A stretch of DNA of 64,000 bases, taken from positions 1,437,407 through 1,501,406 of the forward strand of contig NZ_ATWF01000001.1 in assembly GCF_000421105.1 (NCBI RefSeq). The letters run 5' to 3'. Positions 1-9,299 of the stretch are shown here, piece after piece (positions within the stretch are counted from its first letter, which is position 1; every line of letters begins with the position of its first letter). Both the position numbers and the translations under genes were made by a program. The notes beneath the pieces are model-generated. The model was not told the origin of the DNA, did not search any database, and saw only the letters and a list, made by a program, of their open reading frames with translations. The stretch is from Limisalsivibrio acetivorans. GTDB lineage: Bacteria; Chrysiogenota; Deferribacteres; Deferribacterales; Geovibrionaceae.

Positions 1-2070
1 TCCGGATTTCTCACACTGCTTGCTCACGAAGAAAAGGGTGTCATTCAGAAAGCAGTCTATCCCGTTCAGGCGCATCTCAGAGGAGGAGGCGGTGGTGAAG
101 TTCAGCAGTTCGTTCACCAGCCCCTCCAGTCGTTCGATCTCCTGAAGTGAACGTTGGATAAGCTTTTGGTCGTCCGGGTTCTTTATTAGCCTGTCGTGCA
201 GACTGTCCAGCATAATGCTGACCCCTGTGAGCGGGTTGCGTATCTCATGGGCGAGCCCGGCGGAGAGTCTGCCCATGGAGGAGAGCCTCTCCATACGCTC
301 CATCTGCCGGCGCATGCTCACCCTTTCGGTGAGATCCTCCACAGTGATAATCCGCTCCTCCCTGCTCTTCATGGGGAGAAATGCCACACGGTAGGTCGCA
401 GGAACTCCCCCTTTCTCGAAGTCCACATACCTGCTCCATCTTGCTGAGGCACTTACAGTTAGCCCTTCGGCAACGGCAAGCCCCAGTTCGGGATAGTTTT
501 CTGAAACAAGCTCGATGCAGTCCCCCTCTCCTATGCCGAAATACTCCCTTGCGGGTGCATTAATGTAGGTGATCCTGTTATCAGAGGAAAGAGCAGCGAC
601 ACCTGTTTCAATATTCTCGAATACGGTGGTTTTAAAGTTACGCTCAACGATTATTTCCTCACGGGACAGCCTAAGCTCTGCCAGCGACTCATGGAGTCTG
701 GCGTTCCTCTGCTCGAGCTCCTTTGCCATATCGTTGAATGATTCGGCCAGCAATCCTACCTCATCACCGCTCTGCACATCAACAAAGGTATCCAAATCCC
801 CTTCGGCCATGCGTCTGGTGCCCGCTGTGAGCCTCTGCAGGGGATTGGTGATGCTGAAGGAAATACGATAGGCAGCTACAAGAACGATACCAGCGGTTAT
901 AAGCATAATAATAAAGGAGCTTTTGAAGAAATTCTTCACCTCATCCCCGATAACATCGGATATCATCTGGGCGGGCTGGTGGAAGTAGCGAACCTCTGCA
1001 CCGATGGTTATCCCGCCGAAGTAGCCGGAATCTTCATACACACCTGTCTCATACTTTATCGGCGCATAGGCCATTATCTTCTTAGAGCCGCCCACATTGG
1101 TGACATCAACTATACCGGAGTACCCGTCCAAAACAGCATCTGCCACAACGGGATAGTTTTTGTGGATAAACTCAGCGTGGAAAAGGTTGTAGGGGATTAT
1201 CCCCTTAGAGACGTATTCGGGGGGTGTGTCTTCGCTGTATGGAGGAACAAGCCTGCCCGAGGCGTCATAGCCACGGATATCCCAAGGCTTGGGGTGGGTT
1301 ATAATCCAACCCTCATCATCGAACATGAAGGCGTAGTTTCCGCTTTCGTAGCTGGGCTCTGCAACATAGTTTTCACTGGCGGGGGTTATATGCTGGGTAA
1401 ACTCCATGAGGTGGCGATGATCGACGGACAAAACGGCGACCCCCTTTATCTTATCCTCACCATCAAGCACAGCCTTGGCAAAGCGGATCACGCCTCTATA
1501 TGCATGCCCCCGCTCAACCTGTTCACGGCTGACGTAAAGACCGGCAAGCCTGCTGGTATATACATCTCCACCAAGCTCAACGGCTCTGTTGAAGTAATCC
1601 TCATTTCTGTATGTGGTATTATTCGGATCCGAAACGTTTCTAAGCACAGGGGCAGGCCGGCTCCCCACAAGGCGTATCGCCTCCTCGCCGTCCGGTTTTA
1701 TGAAGGCGGTTTCGCTGTAGAGGGGTATCCTCTCCTTAAACTCACGCCCGTTCTTAACATACCAGATGCTTCCGCTGTGCTTCTCGGCAAAGGAAATGTA
1801 TTTGGACTGTTCCGGCTCGAGGAGGGCAAGGGTTTCAAGATCATCTTCCACTTTTTTAAGAAACTGGGAGACCTCCGATGCCACAAGCTCGGCACGGAGC
1901 CGCAAAGCCTCCGCCGCCTGTTTATCAAAGGCACGGGAGGCATCCTCCCTGAGCTGATCCTCCACCTGCTGAAGATTGTGATAGGCATAAACCGCCAGTA
2001 TCATCAGAGGGAAAAGCGCCAGCAGAAGGAATGAAAAAAGGACCTTTTTATGTAGGTTCAGTTTCTGCAT
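1..2070 (-). CDS. Sensor histidine kinase (Cache-like sensor, HAMP, PAS, HisKA), 3' end outside window
   Basis: Membrane sensor kinase cut off by the window edge. Reading the minus strand from the ATG at 2070 gives about 690 codons with no stop down to base 1. In order there is a membrane helix near residues 10-30, a large extracytoplasmic sensor region to about 380 whose size suggests a double Cache fold, a second helix near 382-402, and a HAMP linker containing NPLQRLTAGTRRMAEGD. A PAS-like domain follows at about 480-590, then an H-box with the phospho-accepting His in LAHEIRNPLTG near residue 607. The ATPase domain lies beyond the window. The NtrB-like H-box suggests a partner response regulator, probably encoded past the edge. 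Ligand unknown. Confidence 0.85.
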   Translation of the reverse strand, partial: MQKLNLHKKVLFSFLLLALFPLMILAVYAYHNLQQVEDQLREDASRAFDKQAAEALRLRAELVASEVSQFLKKVEDDLETLALLEPEQSKYISFAEKHSGSIWYVKNGREFKERIPLYSETAFIKPDGEEAIRLVGSRPAPVLRNVSDPNNTTYRNEDYFNRAVELGGDVYTSRLAGLYVSREQVERGHAYRGVIRFAKAVLDGEDKIKGVAVLSVDHRHLMEFTQHITPASENYVAEPSYESGNYAFMFDDEGWIITHPKPWDIRGYDASGRLVPPYSEDTPPEYVSKGIIPYNLFHAEFIHKNYPVVADAVLDGYSGIVDVTNVGGSKKIMAYAPIKYETGVYEDSGYFGGITIGAEVRYFHQPAQMISDVIGDEVKNFFKSSFIIMLITAGIVLVAAYRISFSITNPLQRLTAGTRRMAEGDLDTFVDVQSGDEVGLLAESFNDMAKELEQRNARLHESLAELRLSREEIIVERNFKTTVFENIETGVAALSSDNRITYINAPAREYFGIGEGDCIELVSENYPELGLAVAEGLTVSASARWSRYVDFEKGGVPATYRVAFLPMKSREERIITVEDLTERVSMRRQMERMERLSSMGRLSAGLAHEIRNPLTGVSIMLDSLHDRLIKNPDDQKLIQRSLQEIERLEGLVNELLNFTTASSSEMRLNGIDCFLNDTLFFVSKQCEKSG

Positions 2071-2107
2071 TCAGGGAATATAATACCTTATAACTAAAAT
2101 GTGTAGC

Positions 2108-3289
2108 CTAAGTGATGGTGAGGTACAGACATTTCAGGTACGCACCTTCTCTAAAACCTATCGGGTGGTCTTTGGAGTGAAACGTTCTGTCTATCTCGCT
2201 GAAGGTCCGCCCCGTCTTCTTAACCGCCTTGAAGGCTGTTTCGAAGAAGGTTTCCTCATCCACACGTGATGAACAGGAGGCGCAGACGAGTATACCTCCG
2301 GGCTTAACCGAGTGGGCGCCTAGCTGTATAAGTCTGTCGTATGCCTTGATCGCCCCTTCCACATCATCCTTTTTCTGGGCAAAGGACGGAGGATCGAGCA
2401 CGACCATGCCGTAGCGCTGTTTGTCCGATGCGAGATAATCGAAGGCATCGGCGCAGACGGTTTCATGGTTTTTGGCGGGGATATCGGGGTTCAGCTTGAA
2501 GTTCCTTTTGGCTGCTTCGAGGGCTGGTTCGCTGATATCTAGACTTATGGCACGCTTCGCCCCGCCTCTTATGGCATAGAGGGAGAAGCCGCCGTTATAT
2601 GCAAAAACGTTCAGAACATCCTTTCCCTGGGCGAGTTTCTCCACGTATTTGCGGTTCTCACGCTGGTCTAGGAAGAACCCTGTCTTCTGACCCTTAACGG
2701 GGTCCGCCTCGAAGGTTATACCGTTTTCGAGGAAGAGAACGGGCCCGTCAAGGGGTTCGCCGTAAACACTTCCGTCCGGAATATCCGTATGCTCCGCCAC
2801 GTTCCTGCTCATCCGCAGAACGATACGTTCGGGTGTGAGCGTTTCGGTTATTATCTCAATTATAGCGTCGAGATGGGGGAGCCATCCGGCGGTGTCGAGC
2901 TTGAGTGTGAAGGTATCGCCGAAGCGGTCGAGGACTATACCGGGCAGGGCGTCATTCTCCCCGTGGACAAGGCGGTAGCCGTTTGTGAGCCTATCCCCCA
3001 TCAGGGTTTCACGACGGCTGAATGCCCCCTCGAAACGGTCCTTGAACCATTCCATATCAAGGTTTCTGGGCTTACCTCTATGGAGCACACGCACACGTAT
3101 GGGGGAATGGGGGTCGTATAGGCCGAGCCCCACGAACTTACGGTTCTTATCGTGCATTACGGCGAGGCATCCCGCTTCGCCATCCTTGTTCTGTTTGGTA
3201 ACTGCGTTGTCAAAAACCCACGGATGCCCCGCACGGACATTCCGCACAGCCGCAGGTGTTAACTGCATTGAGATATTTTCGTTAAACAT
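2108..3289 (-). CDS. rlmI: Class I SAM-dependent rRNA methyltransferase, RlmI/YccW family
   Basis: 393 residues, the usual length for RlmI-type 23S rRNA m5C methyltransferases. Residues 1-75 form a PUA-like RNA-binding module that opens with the typical GHPWVFDNAV. A SAM-binding Rossmann fold follows with NVFAYNGGFSLYA at about 228-240, DIS at 251-253 (ribose contact), and the catalytic DPPSFAQ at 299-305. A CASCSS stretch near 337-342 offers a cysteine as expected for a 5-methylcytosine enzyme. An AAGGA ribosome site sits 7 bases before the ATG. The family is clear. The exact target (C1962 in E. coli) is by homology only, since this family also contains enzymes of unknown specificity. Confidence 0.85.
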   Translation of the reverse strand: MFNENISMQLTPAAVRNVRAGHPWVFDNAVTKQNKDGEAGCLAVMHDKNRKFVGLGLYDPHSPIRVRVLHRGKPRNLDMEWFKDRFEGAFSRRETLMGDRLTNGYRLVHGENDALPGIVLDRFGDTFTLKLDTAGWLPHLDAIIEIITETLTPERIVLRMSRNVAEHTDIPDGSVYGEPLDGPVLFLENGITFEADPVKGQKTGFFLDQRENRKYVEKLAQGKDVLNVFAYNGGFSLYAIRGGAKRAISLDISEPALEAAKRNFKLNPDIPAKNHETVCADAFDYLASDKQRYGMVVLDPPSFAQKKDDVEGAIKAYDRLIQLGAHSVKPGGILVCASCSSRVDEETFFETAFKAVKKTGRTFSEIDRTFHSKDHPIGFREGAYLKCLYLTIT

Positions 3290-3311
3290 ATGATTATCCT
3301 TTAAAACAAAA

Positions 3312-3332
3312 GGACCGGCGTAATGCCGGCCC
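3312..3332 (-). terminator. Rho-independent terminator after glnS
   Basis: GC-rich hairpin, eight positions per arm with one A-C mismatch and a 5-base loop. On the minus strand it is followed by a T-rich run. It lies just after the glnS stop and before rlmI, so it should end or attenuate glnS transcription. Confidence 0.65.
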
Positions 3333-3338
3333 GCTGTG

Positions 3339-5015
3339 TTATTTCTTCTTCGCCCAGCTGTCCTTGAGCGATACGGTCCGGTTGAATACGGGTTTGCCCG
3401 GTTCTGAGTCCGGGTCGGAGGTGTAGTAGCCTTTGCGCAGAAACTGATAGTTCAGATACGGTTTAACATCGGCAAGCGAAGGTTCCGCCTTGCAGTTCTT
3501 CAGAACCGTAAGGGAATCGGGGTTTATATTGTCGGTGAAGTCCCCCTCCTCCTCTGTTTCGTTAGGGTTCTCTTTGGTGAAGAGGTGGTCATAGAGCCTC
3601 AGCTCCGCATCAACGGCGTGGGGAGCACTAACCCAATGGGCAGTCCCCTTAACCTTGCGTCCGTCATCGGTCCATCCGCCACGGCTGGCGGGGTCGTGGG
3701 TGCAGTGTATCTCGGTGATATTGCCGTTTGCGTCCTTCTTATAGTCAACGCATTTAACGTAATAGGCGTGTTTGAGGCGCATCTCCTTGCCGGGGGCGAG
3801 TCGGAAATACTTCCTTGGCGGGTCCTCCATGAAGTCGTCACGCTCTATGTACACCTCTCTGGAGAAGGGGATCTCTCTGGAGCCGTCCTCCTCGTTTTCG
3901 GGGTTGTTCTCTGCTGTGAGCCACTCCACCTTGCCCTCGGGGTAATCGGTGATTATCAGCTTAACGGGATCCTGCACCACCATCACACGCTGGGCACGCT
4001 TGTTCAGATCCTCACGCAGGGCGTATTCGAGCTGGGCAAAATCCACGGTGCTGTTGCTCTTTGAAACTCCTATCATATCGGCAAAACTGCGGATCGATTC
4101 GGGTGTGAACCCCCTCCTCTTGAGCCCTGCAATGGTGGGCATGCGGGGGTCATCCCAGCCGCTGACGAACCTCTCCTCCACAAGCTTAATAAGCTTGCGC
4201 TTGCTGAGGACGGTGTAGGTAAGGTTAAGCCTTGCGAACTCTATCTGCCTCGGATGGAACACGCCGAGCTTATCGAGGAACCAGTCGTAAAGGGGGCGGT
4301 GGTCCTCGAACTCAAGGGTGCATATGGAGTGGGTAACCCCCTCGATGGAGTCCTCCAGACCGTGGGCGAAGTCGTACATAGGATAGATACACCACTCATT
4401 CTCTGTACGGTGGTGCTTCGCATGGGCGATGCGGTAGATGACGGGGTCACGCATGTTGAGGTTCGGCGAGGCCATGTCGATCTTAGCCCTGAGGACCTTC
4501 TCACCCGTGCCGAACTCACCTTTGCGCATCCTTTCCAGAAGTTCGAGGTTCTCCTCCACACTCCTGTCCCTGTATGGGCTCTCCCTGCCGGGTTCCTTGA
4601 GGGTTCCCCTGTATTCCCTAATCTGCTCGCCGTTCAGATCGCAGACGTAGGCATCACCCTGCTTAACGAGCTGTACGGCGTATTCATAGAATTTGGGGAA
4701 GTAGTCCGAGGCGAAGAAAGCCTTCTCCCCCCAGTCGTAGCCGAGCCAGCTAACATCCTTCTTGATCGACTCAACGTATTCCACACTCTCCTTGAGCGGG
4801 TTTGTGTCATCGAAACGGAGATTGCATTTACCGCGGTATTCCTCGGCCAGACCGAAGTTGAGGCAAATCGACTTCGCATGACCTATATGGAGATACCCGT
4901 TAGGCTCGGGGGGGAAACGGGTGTGTACCTTGTTAGAATATAGGCCGTCCTCGTTGTCCTTATCTATTATCTTCTTGATGAAATTAGAGCTTTTTACTGT
5001 TTCCTCTGATGACAT
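3339..5015 (-). CDS. glnS: Glutaminyl-tRNA synthetase
   Basis: Class I aminoacyl-tRNA synthetase that charges tRNA-Gln with glutamine in the cytoplasm. 558 residues, close to the 554 of E. coli GlnRS. The HIGH signature is in [15 protein letters not shown] at about 35-49, and the KMSKS-loop equivalent is VLSKRKL near residue 270. The C-terminal beta-barrel anticodon-binding region is present to the end. AAAGG lies ahead of the ATG. A true GlnRS, rather than a second GluRS plus GatCAB alone, is a useful lineage marker because many bacteria lack it. It stands alone between rlmI and the divergent mod operon. Confidence 0.95.
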   Translation of the reverse strand: MSSEETVKSSNFIKKIIDKDNEDGLYSNKVHTRFPPEPNGYLHIGHAKSICLNFGLAEEYRGKCNLRFDDTNPLKESVEYVESIKKDVSWLGYDWGEKAFFASDYFPKFYEYAVQLVKQGDAYVCDLNGEQIREYRGTLKEPGRESPYRDRSVEENLELLERMRKGEFGTGEKVLRAKIDMASPNLNMRDPVIYRIAHAKHHRTENEWCIYPMYDFAHGLEDSIEGVTHSICTLEFEDHRPLYDWFLDKLGVFHPRQIEFARLNLTYTVLSKRKLIKLVEERFVSGWDDPRMPTIAGLKRRGFTPESIRSFADMIGVSKSNSTVDFAQLEYALREDLNKRAQRVMVVQDPVKLIITDYPEGKVEWLTAENNPENEEDGSREIPFSREVYIERDDFMEDPPRKYFRLAPGKEMRLKHAYYVKCVDYKKDANGNITEIHCTHDPASRGGWTDDGRKVKGTAHWVSAPHAVDAELRLYDHLFTKENPNETEEEGDFTDNINPDSLTVLKNCKAEPSLADVKPYLNYQFLRKGYYTSDPDSEPGKPVFNRTVSLKDSWAKKK

Positions 5016-5120
5016 CCTGCACCTTTCTCTTAGTTTGATTAAACTGCGATAATACTTGATTAAACAGAAGATTGCAACGTGCTTCAGTACCCCCTTTTAA
5101 AACACCACGCCCGATTTTGA

Positions 5121-5163
5121 TTGACAATCCCCCATATCGCTATATACTTCACTACATAACGAC
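5121..5163 (+). promoter_or_regulatory. modA promoter with ModE-like operator
   Basis: TTGACA at 5121-5126 and TATACT at 5143-5148, 16 bases apart, form a good sigma-70 promoter. Overlapping the -10 is CGCTATATA (5138-5146), six bases, then TACATAACG (5153-5161). This imperfect inverted repeat fits the known ModE pattern CGnTATATA-N6-TATATAnCG with two differences in the right arm. The position suggests repression by molybdate-loaded ModE. No modE gene is in the window. Confidence 0.7.
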
Positions 5164-5181
5164 AACACAGGAGATGAAAAG

Positions 5182-5925
5182 ATGAGGATACTAAGCGTTA
5201 TAGCCGTTTTTCTCATGGCAGCCACCACCTTTGCCGCCGATGCAACTATTTTCGCCGCCGCCTCCACAACCAACGCCATGAACGAGATAATAGCCATATA
5301 TGAAAAGGATACGGGGAAGAGGGTCACCGCTTCCTACGCCTCCTCCGGCACACTCGCCAAACAGATAGACAAGGGCGCGCCAGCGGATATATTCCTATCC
5401 GCCAACGCAAAATGGATGAAATGGCTGGATGATAAGGGACGGATAGAGAACTCCTCACCGCTCCTTGCAAACAGGCTTGCGCTCATTGCTCCCTCCTCTG
5501 CGGATGTATCAGCAAAAAGCCTCGATGCAGAGACCGTCAGAAACCTTATAGGGGGTGGACGCATCGTCATGGCGGACCCCTCCCATTCCCCCGCTGGCAT
5601 ATATGCAAGAAAGACCCTCGAGTCCCTCGGCTTGTGGGAAAGCTTTGAGGGGCAAACCGCAGGGCTTCAAACGGTAAGAGCAGCCCTCGCCATGGTGGAG
5701 AAGAACGCCGCAACTTTCGGTATCGTTTATTCCAGCGATGCGGCACTGTCGAAATACGTTAAGACCGTCGGGCTTTTTAATGAGGATCTCCACGGAAAAA
5801 TACGCTATCCTGTTGCCGTGGTTAAAGGCAAGGGGAGCGAAACAGTCTATGACTTCCACAGGTTTCTCAGCTCTGATACGGCTGGAGATATATTTAAAAA
5901 GTACGGATTTTCCGGGGCTGAGTAA
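5182..5925 (+). CDS. modA: Molybdate ABC transporter, periplasmic binding protein
   Basis: 247 residues with an N-terminal signal peptide ending near TFAADA (about residue 20). The mature part starts with the family hallmark ATIFAAASTTNAMNEI, where serine and threonine side chains hold the oxyanion. It then carries SSGTLAKQIDKGAPADIFLSA, typical of ModA/WtpA-type group II binding proteins. It delivers molybdate (or tungstate) to ModBC. GGAG lies ahead of the ATG, and the gene touches modB with its stop codon. Substrate choice between Mo and W cannot be read from the sequence, but the ModE-type operator favours molybdate. Confidence 0.93.
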   Translation: MRILSVIAVFLMAATTFAADATIFAAASTTNAMNEIIAIYEKDTGKRVTASYASSGTLAKQIDKGAPADIFLSANAKWMKWLDDKGRIENSSPLLANRLALIAPSSADVSAKSLDAETVRNLIGGGRIVMADPSHSPAGIYARKTLESLGLWESFEGQTAGLQTVRAALAMVEKNAATFGIVYSSDAALSKYVKTVGLFNEDLHGKIRYPVAVVKGKGSETVYDFHRFLSSDTAGDIFKKYGFSGAE

Positions 5926-6626
5926 TGTTTGAGCTGAGCCCGGTTGAGCAGGAGGCCATACTGCTGAGTCTCCATGTATCATTATGGTCGGTGGCCGCAG
6001 GGCTTCTGCCCGGCATAGCCGCCGCATACATACTCGCCCGCTTCGATTTCCCGGGCAAGCTCATCCTCGATGGGCTCATCCACGTACCCCTCGTTATCCC
6101 TCCGGTGGTAACGGGCTACACACTCCTTATACTTTTCAACGACAACGCACCCGGCGGAAAGCTCCTCCATGCCGTTTTCGGATCGGGTATCGCCTTTACA
6201 TGGAAGGGGGCGGTGCTGGCCGCTCTCGTTATGTCGTTCCCCCTGCTGGTTCGAAGTGTCCGCCTCTCCATAGAGCTTGTGGACAAGGGGCTTGAGGATG
6301 CATCAAGAACCCTCGGTGCATCACCACTGCGGGTGTTTATGACCATAACGCTCCCCCTCTCCGTACCCGGAATCATAACCGGCGTGGTGCTTGCATTTGC
6401 AAGAAGCCTCGGGGAGTTCGGAGCAACGATCACCTTCGTTTCCAATATCCCCGGGGAAACCAGAACACTCCCCGTCGCACTCTATACCCTCACTCAGACG
6501 CCGGGGACTGAATTCGCCGCCATGAGGCTCTGCATTATATCGATCATTATAGCCGTTGCCGCCATAGCCCTCTCCGAACTTCTCTCACGCAGAACCGCCA
6601 GAAGGCTGAGGGGGGAGCATGCTTGA
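5925..6626 (+). CDS. modB: Molybdate ABC transporter, permease
   Basis: Inner-membrane channel subunit of 233 residues, the usual ModB length, with about five or six hydrophobic helices. The cytoplasmic EAA loop is visible as EDASRTLGASPLRVF at about 127-141 and contacts ModC. The ATG overlaps the end of modA by one base (TAATG), which implies translational coupling. It ends with a positively charged tail that overlaps modC by 8 bases. Confidence 0.93.
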   Translation: MFELSPVEQEAILLSLHVSLWSVAAGLLPGIAAAYILARFDFPGKLILDGLIHVPLVIPPVVTGYTLLILFNDNAPGGKLLHAVFGSGIAFTWKGAVLAALVMSFPLLVRSVRLSIELVDKGLEDASRTLGASPLRVFMTITLPLSVPGIITGVVLAFARSLGEFGATITFVSNIPGETRTLPVALYTLTQTPGTEFAAMRLCIISIIIAVAAIALSELLSRRTARRLRGEHA

Positions 6627-7683
6627 GTTCAGCGCAGTAAAGACCTACCCCGATTTCAAGCTGGATGCCACCTTCTCAGGCGGAGAAGGGATGGTAACCG
6701 CCCTCTTCGGCAAATCGGGCTCTGGAAAAACCAGCATAATCAACATGGCCGCAGGACTCACAGAGCCGGACAACGGCCGTATTGCCATAAACAACAGAAC
6801 GCTCTATGACAGCGGCAGTGGAGTAAACATCCCCCCGAGGCGCAGGAATGCGGGCTACATCTTTCAGGACGGAAGGCTCTTCCCCCATTTCACCGTTGAG
6901 CGCAACCTTCGATACGGCATGGGAAAGGGTAGCGACTCCTCATATTTCGATGAGATAGTCGGCCTTCTCGGTATCGATGACCTCCTGCACAGACGCCCCC
7001 ATAAGCTCTCCGGCGGGGAAAAGCAGAGGGTGGCCATAGGACGTGCCCTGCTCTCATCACCTGATTTTCTGCTGATGGATGAACCCCTCTCCGCACTAGA
7101 CAACGCCCGCAAGCAGGAGCTTATCCCCTTCATAACCCGAATGGTGGACCGCTTCCGCATCCCCGTTATATATGTGACCCATTCCCGTGATGAGCTTCTG
7201 CGCATATGCGACAACGTTGTGCTCATGTCCAGAGGTAGCTGTATCGATTCAGGGAGCGTTGAGGAGGTTGTGAGCAGACCGGAGAATATGGAGTTTCTCG
7301 GCCTGCAGGGGCGGATCTCCGTAATAAGGGGTGAGGCCTACGAGGGTAGCCGTGTACTCATAGAAAATGGCAGATTGAAGCTCCCCTCATCGAAATATAC
7401 TGCAGGAACACCCATGCGGGCGGCTCTGCATTCGGACGACATAACCGTTGCTGTGAAAAAACCGGAGGGCTTGAGTGCGAGGAATATACTGAAATGCCGT
7501 GTAATCGGAATGGACGAAACGGCTGACGGGGCTGTATCCCTTGAGCTTGACGCCGGAATCAACTTCTACGCCACTATAACCAGACAGGCGGTATCCGAGC
7601 TTGGGATCGAAAATAATATGGAGATATACGCAATCCTCAAGACCATAGCCCTGTCGAGGCTTTCCGTACCTGTTTCCGGCTAG
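6619..7683 (+). CDS. modC: Molybdate ABC transporter, ATP-binding protein with TOBE domain
   Basis: 354 residues. Walker A is GKSGSGKTS at 31-39, the ABC signature LSGGEKQRVAIGRAL starts near 128, and Walker B LLMDEPLSALD lies near 153. The C-terminal third (about 290-352) is a molybdate-binding TOBE/MopI-like domain, as in E. coli ModC. It hydrolyses ATP in the cytoplasm to drive molybdate import. The start overlaps modB, and the tail overlaps the convergent EamA gene by 4 bases, so no room is left for a separate terminator. Confidence 0.94.
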   Translation: MLEFSAVKTYPDFKLDATFSGGEGMVTALFGKSGSGKTSIINMAAGLTEPDNGRIAINNRTLYDSGSGVNIPPRRRNAGYIFQDGRLFPHFTVERNLRYGMGKGSDSSYFDEIVGLLGIDDLLHRRPHKLSGGEKQRVAIGRALLSSPDFLLMDEPLSALDNARKQELIPFITRMVDRFRIPVIYVTHSRDELLRICDNVVLMSRGSCIDSGSVEEVVSRPENMEFLGLQGRISVIRGEAYEGSRVLIENGRLKLPSSKYTAGTPMRAALHSDDITVAVKKPEGLSARNILKCRVIGMDETADGAVSLELDAGINFYATITRQAVSELGIENNMEIYAILKTIALSRLSVPVSG

Positions 7684-8582
7684 GTTTTACCTCCGCTCCT
7701 TGATGCAGTGACGATTGCGGCGAAGATGAGCGCAATGCCTATACCCTGACCGATGGAAACCTTCTCGCCAAGGATAAAATATGCCAGAACCGATGCCCCC
7801 ACAGGCTCGCCCAGGGTTATAACCGCTACCATGCTCGATTTGAGATACTTCAGCCCCCAGTTGAAGGATGTGTGCCCGATGAGCTGGGGGAGAACCGCAA
7901 GCAGAAACATATACATATAAGATTCTGGGCGGTAGCCTGTGAAGGAAAGCCCTATGAAAAGGGATGTCACCACGAGTACCACTGCGCTTATAGTGTACAC
8001 AGCGGTTATATAAGTCATAAGGCTAATACGCTCACGTATCCGGCTCCCGATAATCAGATACAGGCTCGCCATGAGCGCACCCGTCAATGCAAGCATATCC
8101 CCCAGAAGCGCAGTTGAATCGGTTATCTGCAACCCCTCCAGCCCGCTGTCGCTGAGGGCGAGGACGATGCTGCCTGTAACCGAAAGGATTATCCCTGCCA
8201 CCAGAGCTATACTCTGGCGTTCCTTGAGGACAATATAAGAGATAAGCCCGACAAAGATGGGGTTCATGGTTACAAGAACTACACTGCTGGCAACTGATGT
8301 GTAGCTGAGGGATGTTATCCACGTAATAAAGTGCAGTGCCAGAAAGATACCACTGAAAAGACAACCAAGCCACTCCCTTCCATTCATCCTTTCAAAGGGG
8401 AGGCTTTTCACACGCATTATGCCGATTAGGATTATGGACGAAAAAACGAGCCGGTAGGCGGCGATCATAACCGGCGGAACATCGTGGGCAAGCTTTATAA
8501 GTATAGAGCCGAAGGATATGGCGAGCACACCCGAGCCCATGACCAGAAATACAGTAACCGGTGAAACCCTTTCGTTTTCCAA
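7680..8582 (-). CDS. EamA/DMT-family inner-membrane transporter
   Basis: 300 residues, almost entirely hydrophobic, with ten predicted helices arranged as two EamA repeats of about 140 residues each. Typical phrases are FGSILIKLAHDVPPVMIAAYR in the first half and YLKSSMVAVITLGEPVGASV near the end, the latter with the conserved Glu-Pro before helix 9. Such proteins usually export metabolites or amino acids, but the substrate cannot be told from sequence. The frame starts with TTG at 8582 after a G-rich stretch. No ATG is available before residue 14. The gene converges on modC with a 4-base overlap. Confidence 0.85.
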   Translation of the reverse strand: MENERVSPVTVFLVMGSGVLAISFGSILIKLAHDVPPVMIAAYRLVFSSIILIGIMRVKSLPFERMNGREWLGCLFSGIFLALHFITWITSLSYTSVASSVVLVTMNPIFVGLISYIVLKERQSIALVAGIILSVTGSIVLALSDSGLEGLQITDSTALLGDMLALTGALMASLYLIIGSRIRERISLMTYITAVYTISAVVLVVTSLFIGLSFTGYRPESYMYMFLLAVLPQLIGHTSFNWGLKYLKSSMVAVITLGEPVGASVLAYFILGEKVSIGQGIGIALIFAAIVTASRSGGKT

Positions 8583-8723
8583 AATAAACCCCGCTTCAAC
8601 CTAAAAAAGCCATAATAACATTATAATAATTAACAGATGTACAATAATTATTTTAAAATACTTGCCACATCTTTCAATATTCCCATTTCGTGATACAATT
8701 AGACAAACAGCAAGGAGGTACCA

Positions 8724-9263
8724 ATGAAAGAACACCTTACTTTAACAAAGAAAGACAGACTAATCCTGATTAATCAGTACAAAATACTAAAAGAATTGAC
8801 TGATAACGATATTGAAGAAAGGCAATATGATAAAAATATTGAGATTCTTCTAAGAGGCTATGAACTGGAATTTGAATATCTCTGTGAATTTGATGATAAC
8901 ATATTTGAAAGAAAAGAATGTGAAAAAGTTTTGGCAATTCTTAATTTGTACAGAGTTATTACAAATATTGTGAACCAAAACGATTACGATGAAGTGAAAG
9001 AACATAGTAGATTCTTATTTGAGGGTTTTGATGGAAATAATGAGACTGAATACTTACGTTATGCTAAATTTTATCTTGAAGACCCTGAAAAATTTGAAGA
9101 ATTAAGCAATGGAAGAGAAAATGATTCATTTAACTCACACTCTCCCATGTTAAATGTTTACGAAAGAATGCTTGATGAGTGGGAAAACATTCCTACAGTA
9201 AAAAAGTATCAACTCACAAAAGAAGAAATCCTCAGAATTCTTGATGCAGGAAACAACTATTGA
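8724..9263 (+). CDS. yfbU: YfbU family protein
   Basis: 179 residues that align by eye along nearly the whole length with E. coli YfbU (164 residues). Shared features are the opening KDRLILINQYKIL, the middle block LFEGFDGNNETEYLRYAKF, and the end with SPMLNVYERMLDEWE. The function of the family is not established, although E. coli YfbU has been linked to stress-induced death. The gene is clearly richer in A+T than its neighbours and stands alone with its own extended -10 promoter (TGATACAAT at 8691-8699). An AGGAGG-like ribosome site precedes the ATG and a strong terminator follows. I infer acquisition by transfer. Confidence 0.85.
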   Translation: MKEHLTLTKKDRLILINQYKILKELTDNDIEERQYDKNIEILLRGYELEFEYLCEFDDNIFERKECEKVLAILNLYRVITNIVNQNDYDEVKEHSRFLFEGFDGNNETEYLRYAKFYLEDPEKFEELSNGRENDSFNSHSPMLNVYERMLDEWENIPTVKKYQLTKEEILRILDAGNNY

Positions 9264-9269
9264 AAAAAA

Positions 9270-9287
9270 GGCTCCCCGAAGGGAGCC
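9270..9287. terminator. Bidirectional terminator between yfbU and the trypsin-fold gene
   Basis: Perfect 7-bp stem (GGCTCCC / GGGAGCC) with a CGAA loop, an A-run on the left and a T-rich run on the right. It serves the two convergent genes around it. Confidence 0.85.
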
Positions 9288-9299
9288 CTTTATATTTAA

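Noticed and set aside
979-2034. 351-codon plus-strand open frame antisense to the first kinase
   Set aside because: It mirrors a clear kinase reading frame on the minus strand, has no family features, and arises from GC-rich codon bias.
4254-4943. 229-codon plus-strand frame inside glnS
   Set aside because: Antisense shadow of GlnRS, whose motifs are unambiguous. No ribosome site.
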